The notes beneath the pieces were generated by a model. That model was not told the DNA's origin. It was given only the letters and a program-made list of their open reading frames with translations, and searched no databases. From NCBI RefSeq assembly GCF_007655135.1, contig NC_045132.1, positions 2,356,001 through 2,420,000 of the forward strand: 64,000 bases of DNA, read 5' to 3'. This document shows, piece by piece, positions 35,901 to 47,587 of this stretch (positions are counted from its first letter, which is position 1; each line of letters starts with the position of its first letter). The stretch comes from Punica granatum (taxonomy: Eukaryota; Streptophyta; Magnoliopsida; Myrtales; Lythraceae). A program made the translations under genes and the position numbers.

Positions 35901-38900
35901 CTACAGCGTCCATGTCAAGCATAAAATCTTCCTCTCCGCTGTTCAGTACCTGCCTTTCTCGCCGGAGGATAATGATCCAGAAGATGAGCCTAAAGGCAGC
36001 TTTGAAGAAATTATTGAGAGGTATTGAAGTGCTTGATTAAGTAGATTATTGCTTGTTTAGTCCTCAACTTTTCTGAGTTTCACAATGGTTGATTGGAGCA
36101 GGGTCCTATCAAGATCTCGGGAAACAAAACTTGGAAAATATGATGATGCATCAGATATTGCTGAGCAGCATCGGTTACAGAGTCTCCAGAAGGCCATGGC
36201 CATTCAGTGGCTCTGCTTCACACCTCCCTCCACTATTGCTGAAGTGGAAGCCGTCTGTTCTAAACTTCTACTTCGCGCTCTGATGCATAGGTAATCGGTG
36301 TATGTTCAGTTATTGAGTTAATAAGGAGGCAGACCAAGGAAAAGATAATAGTTTCAGTCTAAAATATTGGACTGAGCTTCTCTAGTGGTTAGCTTGAAAT
36401 ATCTTTCATTGTTGTTGGTCTAAATTCTTGTGTTAGAAGAAATAAGTCTATTCAACTTGTCTCGTAGCTAATTTTGTAGTCTTTGTTGGATCATATAATC
36501 TTAGATTCTGGTTCTTTATGCAGCAACATACGATTTCGGGAATTTGCTCTTATTTCTATGTGGAGGGTTCCTGCAATGCCCATAGGTGCTCACAAATTGC
36601 TTAGCTTTCTTGCTGAACCTTTGAAGCAATTAGTCGAGAATCTTAATATTGTTGAGGATGATGAAGTGTCTGAGAACCTGAGAGAATTTCAAGACTGGGT
36701 AAGTTTCATGTTGATATGACCACACTCTTTTTCCATTTGTCTTGTGGGTTTTCTTCTTATTCTCAATGTTCTCAGTTCTCTTAAAAAGTTAATGGTAGGG
36801 AAAAGTTTGTTATTTTGAATATAATTTTTTATGCTGAATATTGTGAATGTTTTGCCTTGGATATTTCCCAGAATGAGTACTACTCCTGGGATGCCACATA
36901 CCGGAACTGGCTTAAAATTGAACTGGACATTGCTGAGGTTTCTTCCCATGAGCTCTCTCTGGAGGAAAAAGGAAGAGCCACTGCAGCAGCCAAAGAAGCT
37001 CTTGACTCATCCATGCGACTGCTTCTAAGTAAGTTCCTCGTACTCTAGTTCCATTTTGATGCTTGAGTTCAGAAAAAAACTACCCAAGTCAAGAATCTGC
37101 ATTGGATTTTCTCATGGATGCTTTTGGTAACTTGATTTCTTTTTATAAAGAAGTCCCTATCAATTTATTGTGGCATCCTCATACAATTGTTATTGCTTGG
37201 ATAATTTTAGCTCAATTTTCTCAACAGGGAGAGAGTCTCCTTGGTTGGCCTCTGCTGGAGACCATGTTTATGAGGCTATAGAACCACTGTTTCTCGAGTT
37301 GCATGCATCTGCGATACTTTGCCTGCCATCTGGCGAATGTCTGTGTCCTGATGCTACAGTTTGTGCTACATTGATGAGTGCTCTGTACTCTTCAGTCAGC
37401 GAGGAAGTTGTGTTAAACCGCCAATTGCTGGTATGTTGGTCTTTGGTAACTGATTACATTTTTCCAAAAAAAATAATATATATAAATATGAAGAGCAAAC
37501 CTTTGAAGATAGGGTGCTGCATAGCACTTCCGAGACAATACTATGAATGGTTTTTGTGGTAGCGGTCTTGCCCACAGCCTCTCATGTGGCTTGAGCTATA
37601 TGTAGTGGTACAATGATTAGATATATCTGTAGATTTTGAAAATGACTTGCTGTGCAAGGGGACTCCTCATCACGCAATTCTTGAAAAGGGTTCCCTTGAG
37701 ACACCTAGCATTTATACGTCTTAAAGTTATCAATATATATATATATATATAAAAGTGAGGCTTCATTTCAAGTGTTGATTTTATTGAAAAGTTCCATGGA
37801 TATGTGCGAACTTTACCGGGATCTTTCATTTTTACCGAGGGAATTGCCTATATTGATACGAAGACACTCTTGTTTATTTATTTATTTATTATTTTTTATG
37901 CATAGAAGACACTCCTTGTGCAACTGTCGAATCTTTTTACCCTTATGATATGAAAATTGACAAGACCAGGAGCTGATTTTCCCGGGGAAGTTGACAAGGA
38001 TATAGGTCAAATGGTGGAATGATCAGCAGTCCTAGTAATCCATCGATGTGACAATGACAAAGAAAATGATATGAAAGAGCAGTATAATTATTCCGAGCAG
38101 TAAAATTACATTCCTTTTCCCTTCTATCATAACAAATGGTAGAAAATTGCCTCAGTTATATCCATTTAAAAGAACTGCTCAGTTATAATACACTTCTAAT
38201 GAGTCTCTCACTTTCTTTATTGCAGGTAAATGTTTCGATCTCAACAAAGGATAACTACTGCATCAATTTAGCACTCAGATGCTTGGCCGTTGATGGGGAT
38301 GGTCTAGGGGTCCACAGGCGAAATGATGGCGGCGTACTTGCTACTGTCATGGCAGCCGCCTTCAAAGGTGAGGACTGAGGAACACAGCTTCAGTTGATTG
38401 AAATCCCTTTATGGAGATTGAAAAAGAGGCCATTAACTATTCTTTTAGTAGCTGTAAAAATTATACTGACATGGGCAGGCACATTGTATTATGTCCAACA
38501 AGGTTGTAATTTTAGATATCTTCCTCCCAGTCCCTTTCTTTCATCCTGATATATGACTCTATACTGTTGCAGGTGAACTTGCCCGGTTTCAGACAGGAGT
38601 AACAATGGAAATATCTCGAATAGATGCTTGGTATTCAAGCAAAGATGGCACCATGGAGGGCCCAGCATCATACATCATTCGGGGCCTATGTCGTAGATGT
38701 TGTATTCCCGAACTCATTCTGCGGCACATGCAGGCAAGCTCCTGGTTTTTATATTTTACATATAGTTTACGAACACTTCTTGTGGACCAACCCCATGTCC
38801 CTGGGTATTCATGGATTTGGAACCAGGAAAATTTTGGGCCTTGTCATGAATCCTGGAGACTAGCTATGGCATCTCCTCAAGCCATAATTTGCTTTCTTAA

Positions 38901-39844
38901 ATTTTTAAACTCTCTTCTCGTCTGGGAGAGATTTCTGTGGTCTTCATTAAATATTGTCAAATTTGCAGGTCTCTGTTTCACTTGTGGAGTCTGGAGCGCC
39001 ACCAGAAAACCACGACGAGTTTATTGAACTAGTTGCCTCATCTGAGGCCGGGTTTCTTCATTTGTTTAGTCAGCACCAGTTGCAGGTAGGCTGTTTGTCT
39101 TTCAGTTGCTTGTCTAACAATAACTATTGCGAATGCATCTTGCTAATTATTTTACCCATGGTTTGTGTTTGACGCTTTATTTGGATTTACACAATTTATT
39201 GTCATCATCGTCATCCGACTCATAAACTTGGTCATCTATTTAAGATTTCTAGAGTCTCGCCATCCGTCAAAGACATCAACTGGTTATATAAATGTTGATT
39301 AAAGATAAAATGAAAAAGCTGAGTTCATGTTACATGATGAAGGTCTAATCAATGTAATGTGAAAATGTGAAAACGAGTAAGTGAGCCCAATGATGGCAAC
39401 ATCTGCCCAAGACCAAGAGAGACGGGGGTTCAAATCCGATATGCCTCTCAAATTTATCAAATAACACAGAATCTGTTGATCTCTTTATAGTATTTTGTAT
39501 GTTCCGAGTCTAATTACTTTTGGAGATAAACATCGTTTTCAAAATTTAGCTCATTTCAATACCATATGGCCAAAAGAAAAGGAGATTGTACACAAATATA
39601 GTCATGATCCTGCGTTGAATCATATTTCGTTTTTTGTTATTTTTACCCAAGCTAACTCCACTAGCAGTTCGAATAATTGAATGAAGTTTTCAGCTACTGG
39701 TGTATTCCTTTATGTGATAATCTTTTGATCCGAATTTATCTCCAGGAATTCTTGCTCTTTGAGAGGGAATATGCCATATGCAGCATGGAGCTGCAGGAGA
39801 GTGGACAGTCGAGTATCCCTGCAGAAGTCGGGCCTATGACTTGA
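26985..39844 (+). CDS. NUP107: Nuclear pore complex protein NUP107, 24 exons, complete
   Basis: The scaffold nucleoporin of the Nup107-160 (Y) complex. Exons: 26985-27064, 27846-28222, 28598-28667, 29076-29191, 29948-29979, 30074-30199, 30853-31014, 31632-31724, 31809-31976, 32262-32360, 33393-33625, 33729-33786, 33969-34057, 34686-34817, 35197-35319, 35907-36020, 36102-36290, 36524-36698, 36872-37028, 37228-37430, 38226-38367, 38573-38733, 38969-39085, 39746-39844. They sum to 3315 nt, one open frame of 1104 residues plus stop, close to the Arabidopsis protein. Recognition: N-terminus SPSYFDPEDLTIREQYRRY, RHRVVEDKLMRQKAHLLLDE, LDFDAPTREHAH, TDWESACWAMAKSWLDVQV, CFTPPSTIAEVE, LMSALYSSVSEEVVLNRQL and IRGLCRRCCIPELIL. 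The mostly alpha-helical C-terminal half fits the Nup84/Nup107 family. Introns after exon 12 (33787) and exon 22 (38734) have GC rather than GT donors; all others are GT-AG. Exon borders were placed by hand from frame continuity. Confidence 0.95.
37732..37751 (+). repeat. (AT)n microsatellite in NUP107 intron 20
   Basis: A run of alternating TA within the longest late intron of NUP107 (37431-38225). Confidence 0.8.
39375..39445 (+). repeat. Possible tRNA-derived SINE fragment in NUP107 intron 23
   Basis: GGTTCAAATCC at about 39429 is a perfect pol III B box. About 45 bp upstream, GAGCCCAATGATGG resembles a degenerate A box. No acceptor stem or clover-leaf could be folded, so it is not a tRNA gene. 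A short SINE remnant is the likelier explanation. Confidence 0.35.
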
Positions 39845-41270
39845 TTCTTCCATCTCAAGTAATGGATGGAAGCAAGTTCTTGTTCCAGAGAAGGATGATT
39901 TTTCACACTCTGGATAAATTTACGTTCTGTTTATAGTTGCGTTCAGTTTTCTGCATCTACTTCAGTGACTCGGTTACAATTTGAAGCGGGCAGATTCGGT
40001 TGGTTGTTAAGTTACTGTTAGCGGAATCGAGCAATCCCATGTTAAAGCTAATTGGTGTATTTATAGCAAGGAAGAGCGTTGTAGAATTCAGGAAATCGGA
40101 GTAGACTCGAGTTCCATCTTGTATACTGCTATTGCCTCCATCTTGGGTGGGTCAGTAATGTAATTACGTATGGATATTTAGGACCATTTTGTGACCCTCC
40201 GGAGGCCCTCAGAAAAGTTGTCCTTTCGAGTAGAATATCATTTTGATCTCTTCCGGTGAGAACACAAGGTAGTCCCACACGGAAACAGCTTGTCTTGATC
40301 ATGAAATGCTTCCCATTGGTTTAAGATATATGAGTTGGACCCACTGAAAACACTAGAAGTTGGCCAGCGTCCTAAGAGGAATGTCGCTAATCAACTTCAA
40401 TGAGTTACCTGATGTTAAATCACAGGCATGAATATTTATTAGTACATGATTAATGGCGGACCAGGGTCTATTCTCAAGCTTTGCCCAATAATAACTGATA
40501 GCATACATCGAAGTCGGTCGCGTTCTGTCATCATATGATTCCTGGTGATATCCTTTAGAGTTGGGCAGCTCAAGAGCGCCATGGTTAGCTCGTGCTCATC
40601 CTTGAGCATCTCAGTAACTCGTCTCACTCTGTGCTCACCCTTTGCTAGCTAACTTGTACGTGACATGCCTCCAAATCTGCTTGATCTTGAAAGTTTATAA
40701 TAAACGAAAGAACAAATATTTCATTAAGAACGTCCAGATAAAGTATCATTGAGCTTACGACTGTCACCTCCTCCAGAGCTGAATCGACTTTCGCCTGAAG
40801 GATCTGATCTTAGTCAAGATCTCAATTGAGGGATCTCGATTGGGGGAGTGGCCCGTGGGGGTAACCGCCTGCCACCACTCCCGACGGAGGTCACTGGTGG
40901 GCCCTTCTCTGACAATTGCCCGTTTTTTCTCTCTTTTTTTAAAGAAAAACACAATTAGTTTGTTCATAATTATTTAATTTGTAAAATATTTTCATTTTTA
41001 ATTTTTCTTGGTTTTCTATTATAAGTATTAAATTTGTTTCATTTTATATTATTTTATTTTTAAGGATGACATGTCAACGCCTCATTGGTGCCATGTAGAC
41101 AATTCCTAACATGTAAGCAACCACAAAAGGTCCACATTGGCAACCATTGACGCCTTTAGTAAGAAATTAACGGTTTGTATAGCATTCTAACGTGTTCAAA
41201 AAAAAATGTCCTTGATTTATACAATCTTTTAGTTTTTCTACCAAAGTATCACATCAGTAAAAGCTATATA
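39845..41270. other. NUP107 3' UTR and downstream intergenic DNA
   Basis: The first ~300 bp after the NUP107 stop is probably its 3' UTR. A GC-richer patch at 40800-40920 followed by an AT-rich arm resembles the interiors of foldback elements elsewhere in the window, but termini were not resolved. Confidence 0.4.
40439..40627 (-). other. Unidentified short frame antisense downstream of NUP107
   Basis: A 62-codon frame in a moderately GC region (starting at a non-ATG codon, with an internal ATG at codon 7) encodes a mixed, protein-like composition: [19 protein letters not shown], then [18 protein letters not shown] do not recognise it. It could be the last exon of a gene or gene fragment on the minus strand, or chance. 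No upstream exon was identified. Confidence 0.25.
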
Positions 41271-41276
41271 TGTATA

Positions 41277-42356
41277 TCTATATATAATGAGCTGTGGTGG
41301 TCCAGATGAGGTGGTCTCAAAACACTCGGATTGTTGAATATAAATTCTCATACTTTTGAGTTTTTCTTTTAAAAACAAATTTTAAATTTTTTATAATATA
41401 TATAGATGTAGACTTTTGAAACTAGTCATTATTTTATTTATTTTTTTAGCTAACTTTGCAAATGATTTTTCAACTTTTAAATTTAATTTTTTTAAAAATA
41501 TATAAATATAGATTTGTGAAATCAGTCATTATTCACTATATTTTAGCTCCTTTTATTAAAAAAATATTCAAATTTTATGTTTTAAAAGCTTTTAAATCAT
41601 GTAAGTATTCTCGTTGTTTTGAACTTTTTTTAGAAGAATTTTTAAATTTTTTTAAAACCTATAGATACAGATATATAGATATACAAATTTAGATTTAGAT
41701 TTACGGGAACCATCATTATTTCTCAATTTTTAATCTTTTAAATTAACAATATTTTATGAAAAGATCTCGACAGCACAAGTCATGTAAAATCATATTTACA
41801 TTTTAAAAAGCAGACCTGCTCATATATTCTTTATAGATATGATGTATTATCTATATATAGATAGTAGAAATATTGATTTAGCTCTGGAAAATATTGTCAT
41901 CACTGATGTGAGCTTTTTAATTTTTCGTACGCATGGATATTATTTTGGTATGTCTACTATTAGACATGAAGATGAGTTTTTTAACTTTTTACTTTTCTAA
42001 CACTTAAACTTTGCAAAATTTTTGGATTCTGTAGTTTATATATGTAGTTGATGTAAAACACTATGTATTACCATGATGTAAAAATTGTTTTTAGGCATAA
42101 TCTCTTGCCAAATTGGTGGACATGAGTTTTTCAGCTTTTTCCTCTTTCATTTGTACTAATGGACTACTTTTTTTCGTTATCTTATATGCAGAATAATATT
42201 AATATTATTTATTATATTATATATATATAATAGTAATACAATATACCATTATTTATTTTAAATTATTATTTTTAACAACTTACAATAATAAACTTTATAA
42301 TAAAAATATAAAAGAATCAAATTCTATTCCGTGCAACGCACCGACTCTACGACTAG
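41277..42356 (+). mobile_element. Non-autonomous Helitron-like element H1
   Basis: Begins TCTATATATAATGAGCTGTG, where the TGGTGGTCC block also opens element H3. Ends with a short GTGC-AAC-GCAC hairpin, then CGACTCTACGACTAG|T. The same terminal pattern (GTGCAAC..., ...ACGACTAGT) closes the elements at 56270 and 57587. The interior is very AT-rich and non-coding. The conserved 3' end is the main evidence; the 5' end is placed by similarity to H3. Confidence 0.6.
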
Positions 42357-42399
42357 TATAATATATTATAACAATATTATGATGTCGTGTCATATACAG

Positions 42400-42664
42400 A
42401 GAAAAAATGGAATAGAGAGGGCAACTATCATTTTGAGTTTAGAAGAGAAAATGTCATGTTAGAGAGAGAAAGTGGAATAGATAGAACTATCATTTAGGGT
42501 TTAGGCGATAGAAAATATTATGGTAGACAGAGAAAGTGTAGTAGAATCATTTAGAGTTTAGAAGGGAGAAAGTGTCACGCAAGAGAGAGAACGAAACTAT
42601 CATTCATGGTTTAGGAAAGAGAAATCGTCATGTTAGAGCTTAACTACCATTTAGGATTGAGTAA
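42400..42664 (+). repeat. Degenerate minisatellite, forward arm part 1
   Basis: Units of about 60-70 bp: AGAGAGAAAGTGGAATAGA, then ACTATCATTTAGGGTTTAG, then GAGAGAAAATGTCATGTTAG. The array continues after the inserted element at 44388-44640 and reappears inverted at 44650-45640. Confidence 0.75.
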
Positions 42665-44387
42665 ATAGGCAATTTCGTCCCTGACTTTCGCAAGTTGCAT
42701 CAATTTCGTCCCCGACTTTGCACGGTTACATCAATTTAGTCCCTGACTCTGCATAGTTACATCAATTTAGTCCTTGACTTTCGCAACACTAGTCCCTGAG
42801 TTTTGGCGTTACATCAGATCAATTCTCGATTACATCAATCTAGTCCCAGTGATTAAGGAACATACGGCGTTACTGCTCCGTTAATTTGTTCAAGGACTGA
42901 ATTGATGTGACGATTTGGTGAATTGATGTGACGATTTGGCAAATTGATGTAACCCAAAATTAAATGATATTCGTTACATTAATTCAGTCCCTCTCTTTCC
43001 TCTATATTCACTATTCATCATCTTCCTCCTCCCTTTCCACTGTTCATCGTCCCCAGACATGTCCTCTCCTTTGACCTGACGAGATCCGCCCCGACCTCGC
43101 CCTCTCCTTCGACCACCCTTAACCCCCACCGAGGCCACCCTCGTCCCAAACAAGGATGCCGTAGAAGGAGGCCTCCCAATAGATGGGACTTCTCAGGGAT
43201 GTTCGGGGGGATGTTAAAAGGACCCAAAACAAGAATTCATGGATTTTTACTAGGGATCAAAGAATTAGAGGACAGAGCAATCAGAATTGGATGGATTGAG
43301 GGTCAAAATCGCAATGGAAGACATTGACAGATATTAAAGCGTGTCAATCGAGCCTCTCGAAATTACTAGGCGTCACAAGCACAAACAGCATTGGACAAAC
43401 TATTGGGCCAACTTTGGGAGAGCGTTTCTATCTCCATAGGACTCGGATTTATGTATTTTAGGTGTATGTGGAAACCTCAAACAACAGGCTATAGTTTAGA
43501 ATCAAACGGAAGTGAAAAATATGGAGAAAATAGGTCGAAAAAACTAGCTCGAATCCTCTATTCATCATGTCCGCAGCCGACTTTAAAGTGAGATATTTTT
43601 CAAATGACTCAATCAAATTCGGTTATGTTATTTCCTAGAGCATCCTACTGATCTAAGCAATGAAATTATATAGCAATTCCGATCTAATAACATAGCTACA
43701 ATGATATGCCATTAACGAGTCTTTAAGCTTTCTCTCTCTAGAACCTAACGAGCTACACCTCAGCTTCCGGAGTTGAGGGTCAACATGTCGCCCACCGCCC
43801 CAAAATCAGTCAAATTGAAGGCAGTCGCCCTCAGCCTTGAGAATGGTCGGGCCATAACAGGTGAGATTTGTGCCGAAGAAGAAGAATGAGAAGGAGAGGA
43901 GGAAAAAGAAGAAGAGTAAATAGAGAGATGGGTTAAAAAAAGGTTAGGGACTAAATTGATGTAGCAAATGGGCAGGAGTTTAGTTAGATCTGTTAAAAAA
44001 TAGTCCAGGGATTAATTTGATGTAGCACGAGGACCAAATTGATGTAACATTTTCCACCGTTTAACACCGTAACCATTAAAACTTAACTGCAGGACCAAAT
44101 TGATGTGGCAGACGACCAAATTGATATCGCATTGGGATCATATCGATGCATCCACCCCAAAAAAGACCAAATTGATGCAACTGTACCACTAACTGATATA
44201 ATTGCGTAAAGTCATGGACTAAATTGATGTAACCGTGCAAAGTGGAGGACCAATTTGATGTAACCTTCAAATTAGGGACTAAATTGATGCAAATGTGCAA
44301 AGTCGGGGGTGAAATTGATGTAAAAAATAAGTCAGGGACAAAATTGATGCAACGTGCGAAAGTCAAAGACGAAATTTCCTATTTATT
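42665..44387. mobile_element. Long-terminal-inverted-repeat (foldback) element inside the minisatellite
   Basis: The left end AAATAGGCAATTTCGTCCCT and the right end, whose inverse reads AAATAGGAAATTTCGTCTTT, are imperfect inverted repeats. The arms consist of many copies of a short motif (ACATCAATTTAGTCCCTGAC and relatives at the left, GGACTAAATTGATGTAAC-like at the right). The centre (about 42980-43900) is more GC-rich and carries no recognisable protein. The arrangement fits a Mutator-like or foldback element; target duplications are masked because it sits in a tandem repeat. Confidence 0.6.
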
Positions 44388-44640
44388 ATTTAGGATTTAA
44401 GAGAGAAAATATCATATTAGAGAGAGAAAGTGGAATAGACTACCATTTAGGGTTTAAGAGAGAGTGTTATGTAAGAAAGAGAGCGAAACTACAATATATA
44501 ATTTAGGAGAGAGAATGTAGAATAGAGAGCAAAGCTACCATTTGGGATTTATAAGATAGAAAATGTGATGTTAAAGATAGAAAGTGGAATAGAGAGGATA
44601 AATAACATTTACTGTTTATGAGAGAGAAAGTGTTAAGTTA
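44388..44640 (+). repeat. Degenerate minisatellite, forward arm part 2
   Basis: Same units as 42400-42664 (AGAGAGAAAGTGGAATAGAC, ACCATTTAGGGTTTAAGAG), resuming directly after the inserted foldback element. Confidence 0.75.
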
Positions 44641-44649
44641 GTTGTGCTG

Positions 44650-45167
44650 TCTATTCCACATTCTCTCACTAACATGACACTTCTCTCTCCTCAACTTTAA
44701 ATGGTAGCTCCATTCTCTCTCTTACTTGACTCTTTCTCCTAATTCCTAAACTAGTCGTGCGGCATTCGAACATTTATGTGAACTTTTCGGTGGAATTTTT
44801 CTATGAATTATTATATGAATTATTTATGTTGGAATACCATTATAGATTACTACGCGAATTTTTTTATCTGCGATTATTACATATATATATATATACATAT
44901 GTATATGTACACCTCAGCAACTCTCCTCTCGATTTTTTGAGTTTATAAGCATTGGAAATATGTGATCATATATAATAGATATTTTTTAATTCTAAGAATA
45001 ATTTGTTTTTCCTCGTTTCTTTTATTGCTTTATTTAATTGTTCTCGATATCCAGAATATGATAAATGAAAATGGACATGAAAGGACGTTACACCACGAGC
45101 TAAGGGGAAGGCCGACGGTGAGCTCTCGTTCATCGAATGGAGCTCTCTTATCAATCAGAGTCTACTT

Positions 45168-45198
<31 letters not shown>

Positions 45199-45640
45199 GG
45201 ATGATAGTTGTACTCTCTACTTCACTTTCTCTCCCTAAATGGTAGTTCCGCTCGCTCTCTTACATGACACTTTCTCTCTCATAAACTCTAAATTGTATTG
45301 CTCATTCTGCTCTCTCTCTCTCGCATGACACTTTCTATCTCTCAAATCTTAAATGATAATTGCGCTCTCTAGTCCAATTTCTCTCTTTAATGTGACATTT
45401 TCTTTCTTCTAAATCTTAAATGATAATTGCGCTCTCTATTTCATTTCTCTCTTTTGCATGATATTTTTTCTCTCTTAAACCATAAATTGTAGTTGCACAC
45501 TGTCCTAAACTTTAAATGGTAATTGCGCTCTCTATTCCATTTTCTCTTTGTTACATGACAATTTCTCTCTCATGAATCCTCAATGGTAATTTTGCTCTCC
45601 AACATGACACTTTCTCTCTCTTAAATCTGAATAGGACGAC
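44650..45640 (-). repeat. Degenerate minisatellite, inverted arm, with an inserted segment
   Basis: The units seen at 42.4-44.6 kb appear here in reverse complement (CTATTCCACATTCTCTCAC, TAAATGGTAGCTCCATTCTC, ACATGACACTTTCTCTCTC). The arm is interrupted at about 44752-45200 by unrelated sequence that begins ACTAGTCGTGCGGCATT. The inverse of this is a Helitron-type 3' end like H1-H3, so the insert is probably a small Helitron on the minus strand. A long (AT)n run closes the insert at 45171-45199. Confidence 0.65.
45171..45199 (+). repeat. (AT)n microsatellite
   Basis: About 14 uninterrupted AT dinucleotides at the right edge of the segment inserted in the inverted minisatellite arm. Confidence 0.85.
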
Positions 45641-46075
45641 TTGCCTTCATCCTTCCTTACTCATTTTACTAAAAATAGGTGATGTTTCCTTCCAGCTGCC
45701 AGGAATTATACATGCTTGATTACTATTAATGACCACTCTAAACTATGTTGTGCTTTCTGTCGATTGATGTCTGCTGTACCTGAAAACCAGTTCATGCATC
45801 CACTATTATATATACATTAGCGTGCTTTTTTTCCCCTCATAGATTCATTGTTCGAAACGGAACTGTTACAAAATCTGGCTAGAGATATGAAAAGTTTAAG
45901 AGGGGGTGCGTCTTGTCTGGTTGGGGTCAATACACGTCGTGTAGTATATGCTTATTATCCCGTGCCTGGAGTGGGGTGTACGTACGGGTTACTGGGAGGA
46001 GATGCTTGCTCCATTGATGGCATATACGCCGAAAAACACACACAGGATTGACCCAAGATTCAGAATACACATGAT
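45640..46075 (+). pseudogene. Orphan 3' flank of a lost type II DC1 gene
   Basis: This non-coding stretch is a clear paralogue of the sequence just downstream of the type II DC1 gene at 49.5-50.7 kb (that flank is 50920-51345). Both carry GACTTGCCTTCATCCTTCC-like and GGAATTAT(A/C)CATGCTT, then ACTCTAAACT, GATTGAT(G/A)TCTGCTGTACCT and TTGG(G)GTCAAT(A/G)CACG, and end at CAGAATAC...CATGAT. No DC1 coding sequence precedes it; the inverted minisatellite does. It therefore marks a deleted or displaced gene copy. Confidence 0.7.
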
Positions 46076-46250
46076 ATGGTTGAGGAAGCCCGTGCCGCTT
46101 TGAAAGCCATCCAATGTGCTGCCTCCATGGACATCAAACGACTCTTTCTCCAAGGATCAGATGCCCAGCATATAGTTGAGGAACTTCTTTCAACAGGAGA
46201 ATATCTGATTGGTGCCATCAAATTCTTCATTCCAAAGGTTCGAGGCCTTC
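46076..46250 (+). pseudogene. RNase H-like (RVT_3) fragment
   Basis: A short frame EEARAALKAIQCAASMDIK...LQGSDAQHIVEEL resembles the conserved centre of plant RVT_3 RNase H-like domains (EA.AAL.A...A...G...V..E.D...V) found in LINE-derived sequences. It begins exactly where homology of the upstream flank to its paralogue at 51.3 kb ends, so it is a separate insertion or junction. Only about 55 residues remain, and the catalytic set is incomplete. Confidence 0.45.
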
Positions 46251-46309
46251 TTCTTTTGTTCTCCTCTTGGTCTGTGAACTTTATTCCCGGGCGAACAATT
46301 TTATAGTAT

Positions 46310-47219
46310 AGCCCACAATATTACCCACTGCGCAGCTTTGAATCGTTTTGTTGAGCAAGTACTGTGATTTTTATTTTATTTTATGAATGTTGGGCAAGTA
46401 ATGTAACACAGAGATACTTTCTTTCGTAAGAAGCTAATACTTCTGTTTGTTTGCAGCTAATTGCATTGTTTTACGTATGTGTGTGATTACGAGGCCATCA
46501 GGTTGTGATTACTTCTAGTCTAGGAGGGGGAAGGGCTAGAGGTTGGACCTATTTCAATTAACTATTATGGTGTCCAAAACATATGAATATGATAGCCATA
46601 GCCATCAGTCACTCATTTACACAGAGGGAAAAAAAAAAAAACACACAGAGAGAGAGAGAGAGAGCCATCAGTCACTCAGCCAGAGAGCGTAGAAAGTCGT
46701 CCATACAACGCTGGCAATTCTTGAAATTCAATTTATTCATGGGAATTACTCACTCCATTTGTTCCATTCCCTTGGATGGTTCGTTGCTTACCTTCTCTTG
46801 GCACCAACATTCATACAGGGTAATATATGAATCGCATTAAACCTGTCTTTTTTCCTTAACCAAACAAACCATCCATCCATGTCCACAAAAGCCAGTAATT
46901 AATTGAAATTGTGTCCCTGCTTCATTATCCATTACAACTATCGGATCCCAGTCGATAATCATCTGGCCATTCCAGTTGAGGTTCAGCCCAATAATGCAGA
47001 GCAAGAAATTAGATTATTACAAGACGAGCAATGAAAATCTTGATCATCAACAACAACATAGTTTATTTCTTAGGTAAGTGCGGTGATGTGAACCGTGATC
47101 AAACAGTTTCACTTAGCCTGGTGAGAAAAGATGACCTTCAAGATCCATATGACTAGAATAGGGAAGCATGAGTTTTAACGTCAAGCAAATTGACTAGATG
47201 TTCGGAACCAGTTTCCAGG
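46310..47219. other. Intergenic DNA, no gene supported
   Basis: Contains a short A-rich/(AG)n simple-sequence patch at about 46630-46665. Nothing else was recognised. Confidence 0.4.
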
Positions 47220-47224
47220 AGAGC

Positions 47225-47587
47225 TGTAAAATACCCACTGGGCTCACGTGGCACACACATCACGTGTTACGTGCCCTTAAACACCCGCCCTCAACAACTG
47301 ACCACAAGCCAGGCATTTTCTTCGGTGCTCGGGCGAGGGGGGACAAATCAAACTAACCTCTAGGAGCTTTAGCTACCAGGCCTAACTAGAGGTGCACTTC
47401 GGAACCAGACCAAGCCACTCTCGGGCCTAATTAACATAAGGCGCACTACATGGACTTGGACTTAACTTTCAACTCAAAAATTCGAACGGATAAATTGTAA
47501 GACTCAATCCCATATAAACCATTATATTTTCTTTTCTACTTCCGATGTGGAATTAACTTTTCCCAATTGACTTTTATATTCTCAACA
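47225..47587 (-). mobile_element. TRIM retrotransposon, internally deleted copy, with 5-bp target duplication
   Basis: On the minus strand it starts TGTTGAGAATATAAAAGTCA with the TTCCACATCGG block of TRIM LTRs and ends GTGGGTATTTTACA. Its interior shares GTGCGCCT(T/C)ATGTTAAT, GTGCACCTCTAGTTAGGCC, TTTG(T)CCCCCC and GAGGGCGGGTGTTTAAGG with the TRIM at 57851-58712. It is flanked by a perfect target duplication AGAGC (47220-47224 and 47588-47592). The primer-binding site is missing, so the copy arose from or suffered an internal deletion. It lies about 140 bp past the stop of the type I DC1 gene. Confidence 0.8.

Noticed and set aside
43018..43227. 69-codon minus-strand frame inside the long-TIR element
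   Set aside because: It lies in the GC-rich core of a transposon, is Gly/Arg-rich and low-complexity, with no homology recognised.
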